Assembly (NCBI RefSeq): GCF_014397245.1
Contig: NZ_JACLHY010000029.1
Location: 1-62,221 of the forward strand
Direction of reading: 5' to 3'
DNA: 62,221 nucleotides
DNA from: Arenibacter arenosicollis
GTDB taxonomy: Bacteria > Bacteroidota > Bacteroidia > Flavobacteriales > Flavobacteriaceae
Below, piece by piece: positions 1-9,292 of the stretch. How positions within the stretch are numbered: the first letter of the stretch is position 1; each line of letters starts with the position of its first letter. The position numbers were made by a program, and so were the translations under genes. The notes beneath the pieces are model-generated. The model searched no databases, was not told where the DNA came from, and saw nothing but the letters and a program-made list of their open reading frames with translations.

Positions 1-9
1 TCGGCGGAA

Positions 10-234
10 TCATTCAATGCAAAAATAAAAGCTTTTAGAGCGCAATTCAGAGGAGTCAAAAACGTAGAATTCTTCCTTTATAGATTGACCACAATATTTG
101 CATAAACACAACAATTGTTCTTGATCCGCAATATGTAAAGGATTCCTCTTTAGGTGTTGTCCATAGTCTAATTGGAGGCTTTTCCAAAAAGCCATGGAAT
201 ACCGTGAGAAATTAAAAAATTGTTCTTTGGACAA
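10..234 (-). CDS. Small hypothetical protein with a Cys-x2-Cys motif
   Basis: This is a 74-residue ORF that I do not recognise. It begins two bases after the stop codon of the mechanosensitive channel gene, so it could be the second gene of that transcript and be translationally coupled. The protein has no signal peptide or membrane segment. It has a C-L-C-K-Y-C-G sequence near residue 43 that could be half of a metal-binding knuckle, plus a lone Cys near the C-terminus. The tight spacing is the main argument that it is real; the short length argues against. Confidence 0.4.
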   Translation of the reverse strand: MSKEQFFNFSRYSMAFWKSLQLDYGQHLKRNPLHIADQEQLLCLCKYCGQSIKEEFYVFDSSELRSKSFYFCIE

Positions 235-236
235 TA

Positions 237-1109
237 TTAAGAAGACTTCATGAAATCTTTCGGAAAATCCAATGTACGAATAGGAAAAGGAATGTTTATG
301 CCATTTTGGTCAAATGCCTTTTTGATGGCGATCATAGCTGTGGTTTTTGCTTTTAACAATTCTATGGCGGAAGTGGATTTAATCCAGAATCGTGTTTCAA
401 AATTAATGGAGCTATCGCCGAATTCGGTATAAAGAAAAATCACTTCCTTGGTGTTTTCTATATTCTCAAAATGGGACTTGATCGTTTTGCAAACCAAATC
501 ACGTACAAATTCCAAATCGGATGAATAACCCACGCCACATTTTAGGATTACACGGGATTGGGCCGTAGTGGAGAAGTTCCGTAACGGATTTTCCAGGACC
601 AATTTGTTTGGAATATAGATTAAATTATTATCCGATTGTTTAATGGTCACAGCCCTTAAATCTATATCTATTACTTCGCCTTCATAACCGTTGCTTTCTA
701 TCCAGTCTCCAAATTTAATATGTTTAATATACGAGAGGACAATTCCAGAGAAAGTATTGGCTAAAGCCCCCTGTAATGCAAGGCCAACAGCAAGACCGGC
801 AACTCCCGCACCTGCTAATATAGTGTTTAGGGTTTTGCTTAAATCCAATATTCCAAGAACCAAAAATAGCCCAGTCAAAATTACCAATATGGAAAGCAAC
901 TTGGCAATAAGGCTTTTCATAGATCTCTGTAGACTACTTTTTTCAAGTAGTTTCCAGGTGAGTTTGGAGACATATTTAGAAAGTACAATTACCATGGTGA
1001 ATACGACCAAGGCAAGAATGAAATTGGGCAGATTCACAATTAAACTATCCAACCAGGAGGTTAATCTATTCATCATGTCCGCCCAAGCCTCGTCAATATT
1101 GAAATCCAT
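237..1109 (-). CDS. MscS-family mechanosensitive ion channel
   Basis: The product is a 290-residue inner-membrane channel of the small-conductance mechanosensitive family, which opens under membrane tension to release solutes during hypo-osmotic shock. Three hydrophobic segments lie in the first 125 residues. The third is the Gly/Ala-rich pore helix (AGAGVAGLAVGLALQGAL), followed by the conserved beta domain entry (F-G-D-W-I, then G-x-V-x-x-I-D-L-R) and the Y-I-P-N-K-L motif. Length matches the short MscS class without extra N-terminal helices. It is transcribed leftward, divergent from the DUF2254 gene, with a 74-residue ORF directly downstream. The family call is secure; conductance class and regulation cannot be read from sequence. 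Confidence 0.93.
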   Translation of the reverse strand: MDFNIDEAWADMMNRLTSWLDSLIVNLPNFILALVVFTMVIVLSKYVSKLTWKLLEKSSLQRSMKSLIAKLLSILVILTGLFLVLGILDLSKTLNTILAGAGVAGLAVGLALQGALANTFSGIVLSYIKHIKFGDWIESNGYEGEVIDIDLRAVTIKQSDNNLIYIPNKLVLENPLRNFSTTAQSRVILKCGVGYSSDLEFVRDLVCKTIKSHFENIENTKEVIFLYTEFGDSSINFETRFWIKSTSAIELLKAKTTAMIAIKKAFDQNGINIPFPIRTLDFPKDFMKSS

Positions 1110-1199
1110 AATAGTAATTTTTAAGTCTTTGGTCTAGAAGTTAGGTAGATTATTTTGATTCACCCCAATGATTCATAAATATACCAAATTATAGAGGGC

Positions 1200-1411
1200 C
1201 ATTGTTAAAAAAAAATGGTTCCGACCTGTTCAAATGTCGAAACCATTAATTAACAACCAACCTAACCATCATATTTTGAATTACATTTGTAGTTCTTAGT
1301 AATTCAAAACAGAATACTTTTAATCCTAAATGTCCCCCGAAATTTAGGCTTTTCCAATTGCCAGATCGAAGAAGGCAATCGTCTTTTTTCTTTTGTTATA
1401 ACAAATTTATC
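1200..1411 (-). ncRNA. Candidate structured small RNA in the mscS/DUF2254 gap
   Basis: The 482-bp gap between mscS and the DUF2254 protein has no gene but holds four hairpins in about 170 bp. They are at 1214-1247 (7 bp, a mismatch, 4 bp), 1274-1309 (perfect 11-bp stem, 14-nt loop), about 1325-1348 (6-bp stem) and 1357-1379 (6-bp stem). Read on the minus strand, a TAAATTTG box at 1409-1402 fits the Bacteroidota -7 consensus. The 1214-1247 hairpin is then followed by an uninterrupted run of T, as in an intrinsic terminator, giving a transcript of about 190 nt. Read on the plus strand, the last hairpin is also followed by T-rich sequence, so the orientation is uncertain. No known RNA family was recognised. 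Confidence 0.35.
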
Positions 1412-1591
1412 CAAGAGGGTTAAAATATAGGTGCTGTATTCTAATTATTTTTAACTCTTATACAAAGCAGATTTTATTTTTTGTATCACACTTTATTTTT
1501 TTCCAATCGTTTGTGACACTATTTCTAGGTATTGTGCTATTATGAAAATTGGAATTCACTACCTTTAAATAACTTGAAAATTGGGTATACT

Positions 1592-2872
1592 ATGTTTAAA
1601 TGGGCTATAAAAATATTGAAGAATCTTTATAGTAGGGTGTTACAGAGTATTGCCTTTTATCCCGTTCTCATTTCCATTGGATTCTTTGTATTGGCTTTCA
1701 TAATGCTGGAATTGGAAAGTTTGGAGTTGGCTAAAACTTTAAAACAACGTATACCTTATTTTTTTATAGAGGATTATGAAACTGCTAGAGCCATATTGAC
1801 GACCTTAATAGGCGGTATCCTTTCTTTGACGGTATTTAGTTTTACAATGGTTATGGTAGTACTCAGTCAAGCCTCCTCCAATTTTTCACCAAGATTATTG
1901 CCTAGTTTGGTTTCCAATAAAAGGCATCAATTAATTTTAGGTGTGTACATAGGCACGCTCTTATACTGTATCATAATTTTGATTTTTCTGGGAGGCCATG
2001 GCATGGATGCCCATTCCGTTGGGTTTTCAACTATGTTCGCCGCAATTTCAGGAGTGCTTTGTATTGGCCTGTTTGTATATTTTATTCATAGCATTTCTAC
2101 ATCCATTCAAATTCAAAATATAATCAACAATATATTTCGCACCAGCTCAAGATATTTGGATGAGGAATATAAGGATTTCAGTTCATTGAAAGTGGGACTA
2201 CAAGACCTGAGGATGCATAACTTTGAAACCATTTATTCACATAAATCTGGCTATTTTAGGGGTTTTGATGTCTCATTGTTAAGTGATTCCCTATTTGATC
2301 AAGGCCACCATATAGAAGTGCTACCTTTTGTGGGTCAGCATATTTGGGAAGGAATGCCGCTAGTGCGGGTTCAGAAAATGATTGAAGGTAAGGATTTGGA
2401 TGATCTATTGTTATGTGTAGATATATCCAATAATCGTACAGATGAAAACAATGGTATAGGTGGATTTATTAAATTAATGGAAATTGCGGTCAAGGCTATG
2501 TCTCCGGGAATAAATGATCCAGGAACTGCCATTAATTCCATTAATAAACTGGCACCTTTGCTTATGAAGACAATGAGGTTCCCGAATAAAGTATCCAAGT
2601 CGCTAAGGGAGGGGAAATTGATTTTAGTCACAAATAACCTCAGAGCCAAAGAATTAATGCAAATAATAATCCAGCCTATCAGGTTGTATGCAAAAAAGGA
2701 TAGTTCAGTGGTTCTCGCCCTTATGGGAGCCTTAAAGTATATATCCCAGGATTCCAATATATCAAAGGAAAGTATGGAAGAAGTTCAAAAGGAATTGGAA
2801 GCCTTAAAAATGGATGTGGAGGGTAATATTGAGAATAAATTTGATCGGGAAAAAATTTTGGCACTGTTTTAA
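1592..2872 (+). CDS. DUF2254 family membrane protein
   Basis: This is a predicted inner-membrane protein of the DUF2254 family, about 426 residues from the ATG at 1592. An in-frame ATG 60 bp upstream would add 20 polar residues ahead of the usual start, so the later codon is preferred. Four hydrophobic segments occupy roughly the first 170 residues (F-Y-P-V-L-I-S-I-G-F-F-V first). They are followed by a soluble C-terminal half containing the family's conserved stretch with S-P-G-I-N-D-P-G-T-A. The function of the family is not established. The gene is alone on its strand, between mscS and an aldehyde dehydrogenase, and nothing in the context assigns a role. Confidence 0.85.
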   Translation: MFKWAIKILKNLYSRVLQSIAFYPVLISIGFFVLAFIMLELESLELAKTLKQRIPYFFIEDYETARAILTTLIGGILSLTVFSFTMVMVVLSQASSNFSPRLLPSLVSNKRHQLILGVYIGTLLYCIIILIFLGGHGMDAHSVGFSTMFAAISGVLCIGLFVYFIHSISTSIQIQNIINNIFRTSSRYLDEEYKDFSSLKVGLQDLRMHNFETIYSHKSGYFRGFDVSLLSDSLFDQGHHIEVLPFVGQHIWEGMPLVRVQKMIEGKDLDDLLLCVDISNNRTDENNGIGGFIKLMEIAVKAMSPGINDPGTAINSINKLAPLLMKTMRFPNKVSKSLREGKLILVTNNLRAKELMQIIIQPIRLYAKKDSSVVLALMGALKYISQDSNISKESMEEVQKELEALKMDVEGNIENKFDREKILALF

Positions 2873-2981
2873 TTGATAACAAGTATAAAATAGCAATACT
2901 ATATAGAGTTTATTGTGTGGAGTTAAATAATGTATACAATCCTTTTAACTTGCATTTTTATTAATACTAAAATTACAACAA

Positions 2982-4343
2982 ATGGAATACATAGAGTCAG
3001 TAAACCCATATAATGGAGAGCCATTGGAAAAATATAGAATGTTTACGGAAGGGGATATAAAGGCAGTTTTGGAAAAGGCCGATATTTCCTTTAAAAGTTG
3101 GAAAAATGAAGCTGTGGAATATAGGTCCGGACTATTGAAAAATTTAGCAAAAGCCTTATTAAAAAATAAAAAAGTTTATGCCCAATTAATGTCAAAGGAA
3201 ATGGGTAAACCCCTTAACCAAGGTATTGCGGAAATTGAAAAATGCGCATGGGCATGTGATTTTTATGCTAAGAATGCGGTCGAATTTCTTGCAGATGATC
3301 TTATAGATACAGAGGCGAACGAAAGTTTTATTAGTTACGATTCCATGGGTTGCATATTGGCCATTATGCCCTGGAACTTCCCTTTTTGGCAGGTTATCCG
3401 TTTTGCAGCCCCTACGCTCACTGCTGGTAATACGGTAATATTAAAACATGCCAGTAATGTTCCTGGTTGTGGCTTGGCACTGCAGGAGTTGTTTACATTG
3501 GCAGGTTATCCGGAGGGTAGCTTTCAATTTATTCTAGCGGACCATAAACAGCTGGAGTCTATAATAGGCAATCCTATTGTTCAGGGGGTTACCCTTACTG
3601 GGAGTGAGAAAGCGGGTAGGGCAATAGCGGCAGAGGCGGGAAAACATTTGAAAAAGTCCGTCATGGAACTGGGGGGCAATAATGCCTGTATTGTATGGGA
3701 AGATGCCGATTTGGATAGCTATATGGATACTATGGTAATGGCCAGAATGCAGAATACCGGGCAAAGTTGTATAGCAGCAAAAAGATTTATAGTGTTGGAG
3801 GAGATTTATGACGAGTTCTTAATGAAATTTCGCAATAAGGTCCAGACCCTGAAATCTGGAGATCCATTGGACAAGGAAACAGATATAGGTGTAATGGCAA
3901 GAGAGGACTTGGCTAAAACCCTTGCCCAACAAGTAAAGGAATCGGTAGATAAGGGTGCCAAAGTCTTATATGGCAATAACCGGCGAGGTGCCTATTATGA
4001 ACCTACTGTACTTACAGGTGTGGTGCCTGGGATGCCGGCTTTTGACGAGGAACTTTTTGGGCCTGTTGCGGCCATCGTAAAAGCAAAAGATAGGGAGGAA
4101 GCCATTGCTTTGGCGGCAAACTCTAAATTTGGTTTGGGTTCCATGTTGTTCACAGAGGACATAAAATCGGCAAGAAAAATAATTGGAGACATACCCGATG
4201 GGGCATTTTTTATAAATGAAATGGTGAAGTCGGACCCTAGATTGCCTTTTGGGGGTACTAAAGCTTCAGGATATGGAAGGGAATTGTCTATGGAAGGTAT
4301 GTTGGAGTTTGTAAACAAAAAGACGGTATATATTAATAAGTAG
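2982..4343 (+). CDS. gabD: NAD(P)-dependent succinate-semialdehyde dehydrogenase
   Basis: This cytoplasmic aldehyde dehydrogenase probably oxidises succinate semialdehyde to succinate. At 453 residues it has the length of the shorter GabD/Sad branch of the family. The cofactor region shows P-W-N-F-P (residues 130-134) and G-S-E-K-A-G (207-212). The catalytic pair is Glu229 in M-E-L-G-G-N-N and Cys263 in N-T-G-Q-S-C. The C-terminus carries P-F-G-G-T-K-A-S-G-Y-G-R-E. It stands alone, about 110 bp after the DUF2254 gene. Substrate specificity is inferred from overall resemblance to the GabD1-like group; a broader aldehyde substrate is possible. Confidence 0.85.
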   Translation: MEYIESVNPYNGEPLEKYRMFTEGDIKAVLEKADISFKSWKNEAVEYRSGLLKNLAKALLKNKKVYAQLMSKEMGKPLNQGIAEIEKCAWACDFYAKNAVEFLADDLIDTEANESFISYDSMGCILAIMPWNFPFWQVIRFAAPTLTAGNTVILKHASNVPGCGLALQELFTLAGYPEGSFQFILADHKQLESIIGNPIVQGVTLTGSEKAGRAIAAEAGKHLKKSVMELGGNNACIVWEDADLDSYMDTMVMARMQNTGQSCIAAKRFIVLEEIYDEFLMKFRNKVQTLKSGDPLDKETDIGVMAREDLAKTLAQQVKESVDKGAKVLYGNNRRGAYYEPTVLTGVVPGMPAFDEELFGPVAAIVKAKDREEAIALAANSKFGLGSMLFTEDIKSARKIIGDIPDGAFFINEMVKSDPRLPFGGTKASGYGRELSMEGMLEFVNKKTVYINK

Positions 4344-4489
4344 GCTTGTAAAGAAGCTTTTCTTTAAAATATTTTAGGTGACACAGATACCAATTTTCAG
4401 GGTGTTTCTTTTATATGGAAGAAGGCATGTTAGGTTTCGGGAAAAATCAATCGCTTTAAAATAAAGGGGTAGAAAATACCCTGCCCACA

Positions 4490-5179
4490 TCAAATCCAAA
4501 ATTTGCGTTTCATTCTTAGGAATCCTACCATAAAACAGATATACATTATAATGATCAGCGTGAGGTGGATTCTTCTAAAATGGACGTATTCATTTAATTG
4601 GTTTATATAATTATAAAATCGGGAAGCTTTAATGGGGACATAACCCATATAAAATATTAAGAGCCCAATGCTGATCCACTTAATTCCTGAATACCTATAA
4701 TCCAATCTTTTGGATGAGTTACGGTGTTCACGGAAAAATAGAATTATGCATATCAAAATAATAAGTGCACCTGCCAAATAACTGTATATCTGGGATTCCA
4801 ATTTAAAGTTTTGAAGAAAAAGATTTATGAAGGAGAGGATCAGATAAAATATTCCACCATACAGGATGTAGTTTTTGTACTTTTTGATTTCTATGTAACT
4901 CCAATACACGTAAAAAAAATAGAGAAAGAATACTAGATTGTAAATATTATAAATAAAGACATTGTGATTAACGATAGAAGTAAAAATGGAAATATGGAAC
5001 ACTTCGTAGTTCTTTGTAAAATAGCCCAATAATTCTGTTAAGAAGGTATACATTAACAGAATGGGAAAATACTTTAATGGACTACTGTAATATTTTGGGT
5101 ATTTTATTAAGGCTACCAATAAGGTTAAAGCATAGAGAGGCTCACTGGCATTCTCTAAAATAGTATCCAATACTTCCAT
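4490..5179 (-). CDS. Hypothetical multi-pass membrane protein
   Basis: I do not recognise a family for this 229-residue protein. It is highly hydrophobic and Phe/Tyr/Ile-rich, with about seven predicted membrane helices and short polar loops. One loop holds F-F-R-E-H-R-N-S-S-K-R and the C-terminus is basic (R-M-K-R-K-F-W). The gene starts 31 bp after the stop of the lipoprotein gene on the same strand, so the two are probably cotranscribed, and their products may form a lipoprotein/membrane pair. The topology resembles the unnamed 7-TM proteins found singly in Flavobacteriaceae. No catalytic motif is visible. Confidence 0.7.
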   Translation of the reverse strand: MEVLDTILENASEPLYALTLLVALIKYPKYYSSPLKYFPILLMYTFLTELLGYFTKNYEVFHISIFTSIVNHNVFIYNIYNLVFFLYFFYVYWSYIEIKKYKNYILYGGIFYLILSFINLFLQNFKLESQIYSYLAGALIILICIILFFREHRNSSKRLDYRYSGIKWISIGLLIFYMGYVPIKASRFYNYINQLNEYVHFRRIHLTLIIIMYICFMVGFLRMKRKFWI

Positions 5180-5210
5180 TTTTGCTTCGAGTTGGGGTTA
5201 TTCGGTATTA

Positions 5211-5897
5211 TTAATGGTAGGGTGGAGGCACCATATTGGCCTCGTTTAAAACAAGACTTTTATTTGTGACATAAAATGGGGCAGGAGGGGTGGTAGGCAT
5301 AAATGAAGCCTCGGATTTAGCTGCTCCCGACTGTTGTCTGTCCATATCCCCATCTTTTTTTTGTTCCAAATTATCGGTAAGCAATACGGGAATGTTTTTT
5401 CCGTCGTCCTCTTCCCTAATATAAAATCCGTATTCACGATCGTTCTCGCCCTTTATGGCAGGAATGATAAAAAATGAATTTTGTTTCGGATGTTTTATTT
5501 CCCGACCATTGTCAAAAGTTTTTTTATCGGGATAATTGGAAAAATAAAAACGCAGGGAGGAAATCTCCACATTTGCTTTTTTAGCTTCCTGTTCAATATA
5601 GTTCATGTATTCTTTAATGGTGTTGTAGTCATAGTATCCAAAACGGGCCACGTCGAACTTTTTCTCCGGTTCAAGGTCATTTTCGTATTTCTCAATTAGG
5701 GCTACTCTGCGCTCGCCATAGTAGTCGTACATGGTTTTGGCTTGAGCCACGGAAACAATCTGCTTAGGGGCCTTGATTTCTCTGGGTTCCGGTTCCTGAA
5801 CAGGTGATTTTTCCTTTTTTTGTTCACAGGACATAAAACCAAAAACAACTAGGGATCCAAAACATAATTTGGTACAAATTCTTTTTAGATTTTTCAT
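5211..5897 (-). CDS. Hypothetical lipoprotein
   Basis: This 228-residue protein has a lipoprotein signal peptide: a Lys/Arg-rich start, a hydrophobic stretch (F-G-S-L-V-V-F-G-F) and the lipobox F-M-S-C at about residue 24. After it comes a Glu/Lys/Pro-rich linker. The middle of the protein, rich in Tyr and charged residues (Y-Y-G-E-R-R, F-G-Y-Y-D-Y), is probably a folded periplasmic domain. The C-terminus is Pro-rich and ends P-P-P-Y-H. I know no characterised family. It is the first gene of a probable two-gene unit with the membrane protein downstream. The 235-bp upstream gap separates it from the rho terminator. Confidence 0.72.
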   Translation of the reverse strand: MKNLKRICTKLCFGSLVVFGFMSCEQKKEKSPVQEPEPREIKAPKQIVSVAQAKTMYDYYGERRVALIEKYENDLEPEKKFDVARFGYYDYNTIKEYMNYIEQEAKKANVEISSLRFYFSNYPDKKTFDNGREIKHPKQNSFFIIPAIKGENDREYGFYIREEDDGKNIPVLLTDNLEQKKDGDMDRQQSGAAKSEASFMPTTPPAPFYVTNKSLVLNEANMVPPPYH

Positions 5898-6058
5898 AAG
5901 TTAAATTTTTACAGTTAGTGTTAATAAAAGTGAAACTTTATCGGTAAGCGTTGGAGGAAAACACTTGTTAAATTAAATGTTAAATTACTGATTATTGTAC
6001 ATCTAAAAAAATCACTTAAAAAAATAAGTACATTTTTGTGTTAAGAATTGAAACAAAA

Positions 6059-6094
6059 AAAATCCCATTTGGCTTTTTAACCAAATGGGATTTT
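6059..6094 (-). terminator. Rho-independent terminator downstream of rho
   Basis: A perfect 14-bp stem (6059-6072 with 6081-6094, core A-T-C-C-C-A-T-T-T-G-G) encloses an 8-nt loop. On the minus strand it is followed by a run of T (the A-run at 6055-6062). It lies about 40 bp past the rho stop codon and should end that transcript. Confidence 0.85.
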
Positions 6095-6132
6095 GAACCT
6101 TTCCCCATCTTAGGGAAAAGTAAAATTATAGT

Positions 6133-7818
6133 TTATTGATTCATGGTCAACAAAAACTCTTCGTTGTTCTTTGTCTGCCTAAATCTTTGTTCAATAAATT
6201 CCATGGCTTCTACAGGATTCATATCTGCCAAATACTTTCTCATGATCCACATTCTCTGAATGGTGTTTTCATCCAATAAAAGATCATCCCGTCTTGTACT
6301 CGAAGAGGTAAGGTCGATAGCAGGGAATATTCTACGATTGGATATTTTTCTATCCAATTGTAATTCCATGTTACCAGTTCCTTTGAATTCCTCAAAGATT
6401 ACTTCATCCATTTTGGAACCGGTTTCGGTAAGTGCAGTTGCAATAATGGTTAAGGAACCTCCTCCTTCAATATTACGTGCAGCACCAAAGAAACGTTTCG
6501 GTTTATGAAGCGCATTGGCATCCACACCACCACTTAATACCTTTCCGGAAGCTGGTTGTACTGTATTGTAGGCACGAGCCAGTCGTGTAATGGAATCCAA
6601 TAGGATAACCACATCGTGTCCACATTCTACCAAACGTTTAGCTTTTTCCAAAACAATATTGGCAACACGTACATGTTCTGTAGCCTCCTTGTCAAAAGTA
6701 GAAGCAACAACCTCACCACGTACATTACGCTGCATGTCCGTAACTTCCTCAGGACGTTCATCTATCAAAAGAATAATTTGGTAAACTTCAGGATGATTGG
6801 CGGCAATGCCATTGGCAATATCCTTCAAGAGCATGGTTTTACCAGTTTTAGGCTGGGAAACGATCATACCCCTTTGTCCTTTTCCAATAGGCGAGAATAA
6901 ATCTATGATTCTAGTGGAAATGGTGCTCTGCCTTTCGGCAAGGTTAAATTTTTCCTGTGGGAATAATGGGGTCAAGTGTTCAAAAGACACCCTATCCCTA
7001 ACTATTTGAGGGTCTATCCCGTTTATCTTATTAACTTTAATAAGTGGGAAATACTTTTCACCTTCTTTTGGTGGGCGTACATTGCCAAGTACCGTATCTC
7101 CGGTTTTAAGTCCAAATAACCTTATTTGGGACTGGGAAACATAAATATCATCCGGTGAGGAAAGATAGTTGTAATCCGAAGATCTCAAAAATCCGTAGCC
7201 ATCCTGCATAATATCCAGTACACCTTCACTTTCAATAATACTGTCGAACTCAAATTCCGGTTCTTTGTATTTGTTTTTTAGATCCTTGTCAAAATTACTG
7301 TTGTTTTTGTCAACGTTACCTTTCTGATGGTGAGGATTTTTTTTATGTTGTGGTTTGTTGGATTGCGGAGTATTCTGTTGTACTGCGTTTTGTTGAGGTG
7401 CAGTTTTTTGAAATTCCTTTTTCGCCTGTACCGGCTTATTGTGCTGGCGAGGTTTTCTTTCTGGTTTGTTGTCCTCTTTCTTTTCCTCGACTGTCGTGGG
7501 TATAACTTCTTCTGACGTAGTTTTTTCTATTGTTTCTGCCGGTTTTGTAACTGGTTTGTTAGCAATAGGAGACTTGGTGACAGCTGACTTGGACTTGTCA
7601 TTTGCTATTCTGGATCGTTTGGGCTTTGGAGCACTGCTGTCCTCCTTAGTTGTTTCGACTCTTTCTTGAACAATTTTGGGGTTGGATGCTTGTACATCCA
7701 AAATTTGATATACCAAATCCAGCTTTTTTAAAGTTTTAAATTTGGCAACATTAAGTCCCTGGGCTATTTCCTGAAGCTCAGGAAGCTTTTTTGATTTTAA
7801 ATCTGAAATCTCAAACAT
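6133..7818 (-). CDS. rho: Transcription termination factor Rho
   Basis: This is the hexameric RNA helicase that terminates transcription. Of its 561 residues, about 1-45 form the Rho N-terminal helical domain. Residues 50-190 are a low-complexity stretch of Lys, Pro, Gln, Asn and Thr, 197-265 are the cold-shock RNA-binding domain, and the rest is the ATPase with Walker A at about 321-330 (S-Q-P-K-T-G-K-T). The R-loop and Walker B regions ([15 protein letters not shown]) are intact. E. coli Rho is 419 residues; the excess here is almost entirely the disordered insertion, which is normal for Bacteroidota. The gene is divergent from the DUF4293 gene and has its own intrinsic terminator. Confidence 0.98.
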   Translation of the reverse strand: MFEISDLKSKKLPELQEIAQGLNVAKFKTLKKLDLVYQILDVQASNPKIVQERVETTKEDSSAPKPKRSRIANDKSKSAVTKSPIANKPVTKPAETIEKTTSEEVIPTTVEEKKEDNKPERKPRQHNKPVQAKKEFQKTAPQQNAVQQNTPQSNKPQHKKNPHHQKGNVDKNNSNFDKDLKNKYKEPEFEFDSIIESEGVLDIMQDGYGFLRSSDYNYLSSPDDIYVSQSQIRLFGLKTGDTVLGNVRPPKEGEKYFPLIKVNKINGIDPQIVRDRVSFEHLTPLFPQEKFNLAERQSTISTRIIDLFSPIGKGQRGMIVSQPKTGKTMLLKDIANGIAANHPEVYQIILLIDERPEEVTDMQRNVRGEVVASTFDKEATEHVRVANIVLEKAKRLVECGHDVVILLDSITRLARAYNTVQPASGKVLSGGVDANALHKPKRFFGAARNIEGGGSLTIIATALTETGSKMDEVIFEEFKGTGNMELQLDRKISNRRIFPAIDLTSSSTRRDDLLLDENTIQRMWIMRKYLADMNPVEAMEFIEQRFRQTKNNEEFLLTMNQ

Positions 7819-7984
7819 TAAGTTTTGAATAAATTATACTTATTACGAAAATATGAAGTGTATGTTGTTCTTGTTATGGGTAATAAAGGGAATGAAATCC
7901 CCTGTTGGTAAGTAATTTGACTTATAACGTAGCAATATTACAAATTATTTTCAATATTTAGGTGATAAATTTTAAAAAGACGCT

Positions 7985-7992
7985 TATTTTTG
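7985..7992 (+). promoter_or_regulatory. Probable -7 promoter box of the DUF4293 gene
   Basis: TATTTTTG matches the Bacteroidota -7 consensus TAnnTTTG and lies 22 bp upstream of the ATG at 8015. No convincing TTG -33 element was found at the usual distance. Confidence 0.45.
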
Positions 7993-8014
7993 CTTTTCAA
8001 TTGTATTAAAAAGC

Positions 8015-8425
8015 ATGATTCAAAGAATTCAGACACTTTATTTAATCGTAGTTATACTATTAGGGGCGGTTGTACCGTTTTTTGTAAATCTATGGTCTGA
8101 TGCCGCAGGAAATGAAATATTCGCTGAAAATGAAGTTTTCCTCTCCGTTGCTTTTTATGTTGTGGCAGTCCTTGGGCTGTTGGCTATAGTTTTATATAAG
8201 AATAGACAAAATCAATTTGTGGTAAACAGGTTGAATATGATATTGAATCTTTTTTTACTAGGATTTTTCGTTTACCGATCACTAAACTTATCCGGAGAAA
8301 CTATTGTTTCTGAGAAGGGTATTGGGATGCTGATTCCTGTATTTTCTATCGTTTTTTTAGTCCTGGCCAACAGGGCAATAAAAAAGGATGAAGATCTTGT
8401 AAAATCTGTGGATCGTTTGCGTTAA
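8015..8425 (+). CDS. DUF4293 family membrane protein
   Basis: The product is a 136-residue protein with four hydrophobic segments. It starts M-I-Q-R-I-Q-T-L-Y-L and ends with a short charged tail, which is the DUF4293 pattern that sits next to rho in many Flavobacteriia. The short A/T-rich leader carries a good -7 box and the gene ends at a strong hairpin terminator, so it is probably monocistronic. The family has no known function. The conserved neighbourhood with rho is the only hint to its role and does not define one. Confidence 0.85.
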   Translation: MIQRIQTLYLIVVILLGAVVPFFVNLWSDAAGNEIFAENEVFLSVAFYVVAVLGLLAIVLYKNRQNQFVVNRLNMILNLFLLGFFVYRSLNLSGETIVSEKGIGMLIPVFSIVFLVLANRAIKKDEDLVKSVDRLR

Positions 8426-8454
8426 GCCTAACATCTTAGTAGTATTAGTGCGTG

Positions 8455-8482
8455 AACCCGGGGTAGTGCCCGGGTTTTTTAT
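8455..8482 (+). terminator. Rho-independent terminator after the DUF4293 gene
   Basis: A perfect 8-bp GC-rich stem (A-A-C-C-C-G-G-G at 8455-8462 with its complement at 8469-8476) has a 6-nt loop and is followed by a run of T. It lies 30 bp past the stop codon. Confidence 0.9.
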
Positions 8483-8607
8483 TTGTGGAACTTGTTTTAA
8501 AAAGGTGCTTTGAGACGAAATTTATAGCAGTTAGTTGAACTATTCCAGCCTTTTCAGGGGCATATAGTGGTTTAAGTCTTTAATAAGTATCACAGATCCT
8601 CTAAAAA

Positions 8608-9105
8608 TTATCCTCTTTTTCCAAGCTCAATAATCTCCAAATCCTTAATGTTCTCTTTGTCTATAACAAACCGTAGCATAGTACGTATTTGGTGAAAACC
8701 ATGGATTCCACAGGCCCCAGGGTTCATATGTAGCAGGTTCAACTTTTTGTCCCACATTACCTTAAGAATATGGGAGTGTCCGGAGATAAAAAGTTTAGGG
8801 GGGTTAATTTTGATCTCTTCCCTGATCCGTACATTGTATTTATTGGGATATCCTCCAATATGGGTCATCCAGACATCAACATCCTCACATTTGAACCGAT
8901 TGTCCAATGGATACTCCAATTGAATCCTATGTTCATCTATATTGCCGTAAACACCTTTTACTGGCTTTATTTTTTCCAACGTATCCATTACCTCCAAATT
9001 GCCAATGTCACCTGCATGCCAAATTTCATCTGCGACCCTGGCGTATTTTAGGATTTTTTCGTCCATATGGCCATGGGTGTCGGAGAGCAAGAGTATTTTT
9101 TTCAT
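8608..9105 (-). CDS. YfcE/MJ0936-type metallophosphoesterase
   Basis: This is a 165-residue single-domain calcineurin-like phosphodiesterase, probably cytoplasmic. All metal-binding motifs are present: D-T-H-G-H at residues 9-13, G-D-I-G-N about residue 33, G-N-I-D about 55, H-I-G-G near 82 and G-H-S-H near 108. The family hydrolyses phosphodiester bonds with two divalent metals; the natural substrate is generally unknown. It is transcribed alone, divergent from truA. The call is at family level only. Confidence 0.9.
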   Translation of the reverse strand: MKKILLLSDTHGHMDEKILKYARVADEIWHAGDIGNLEVMDTLEKIKPVKGVYGNIDEHRIQLEYPLDNRFKCEDVDVWMTHIGGYPNKYNVRIREEIKINPPKLFISGHSHILKVMWDKKLNLLHMNPGACGIHGFHQIRTMLRFVIDKENIKDLEIIELGKRG

Positions 9106-9259
9106 AGGGTGCTTTAGAAAATTAAGGCTTGCTGGTAGCTAGGATCAAAGATTCCCATTTTAAAACCCTTCAGGCCAAAAAAAATAATTAATTGAGCGCA
9201 AAACTACATTTTCATCTTAGTAAAACAACTCCATGATCCGTTTTCTCCTTAAGAACAAG

Positions 9260-9267
9260 TATCTTTG
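9260..9267 (+). promoter_or_regulatory. Probable -7 promoter box of truA
   Basis: TATCTTTG fits TAnnTTTG exactly and lies 25 bp ahead of the truA start, implying a leader of about 20 nt. This supports the TTG start at 9293, since transcription would begin only just upstream of it. Confidence 0.5.
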
Positions 9268-9292
9268 CCAACTACAAAACTAAATCATTCAA

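Noticed and set aside
691..1137. A long open frame on the plus strand opposite mscS
   Set aside because: It mirrors the mscS coding sequence, has no recognisable protein features, and the minus-strand frame has clear family motifs.
4350..4366. Hairpin after gabD as a terminator
   Set aside because: The stem is six A/T-rich pairs without a proper T-tract; too weak to call.
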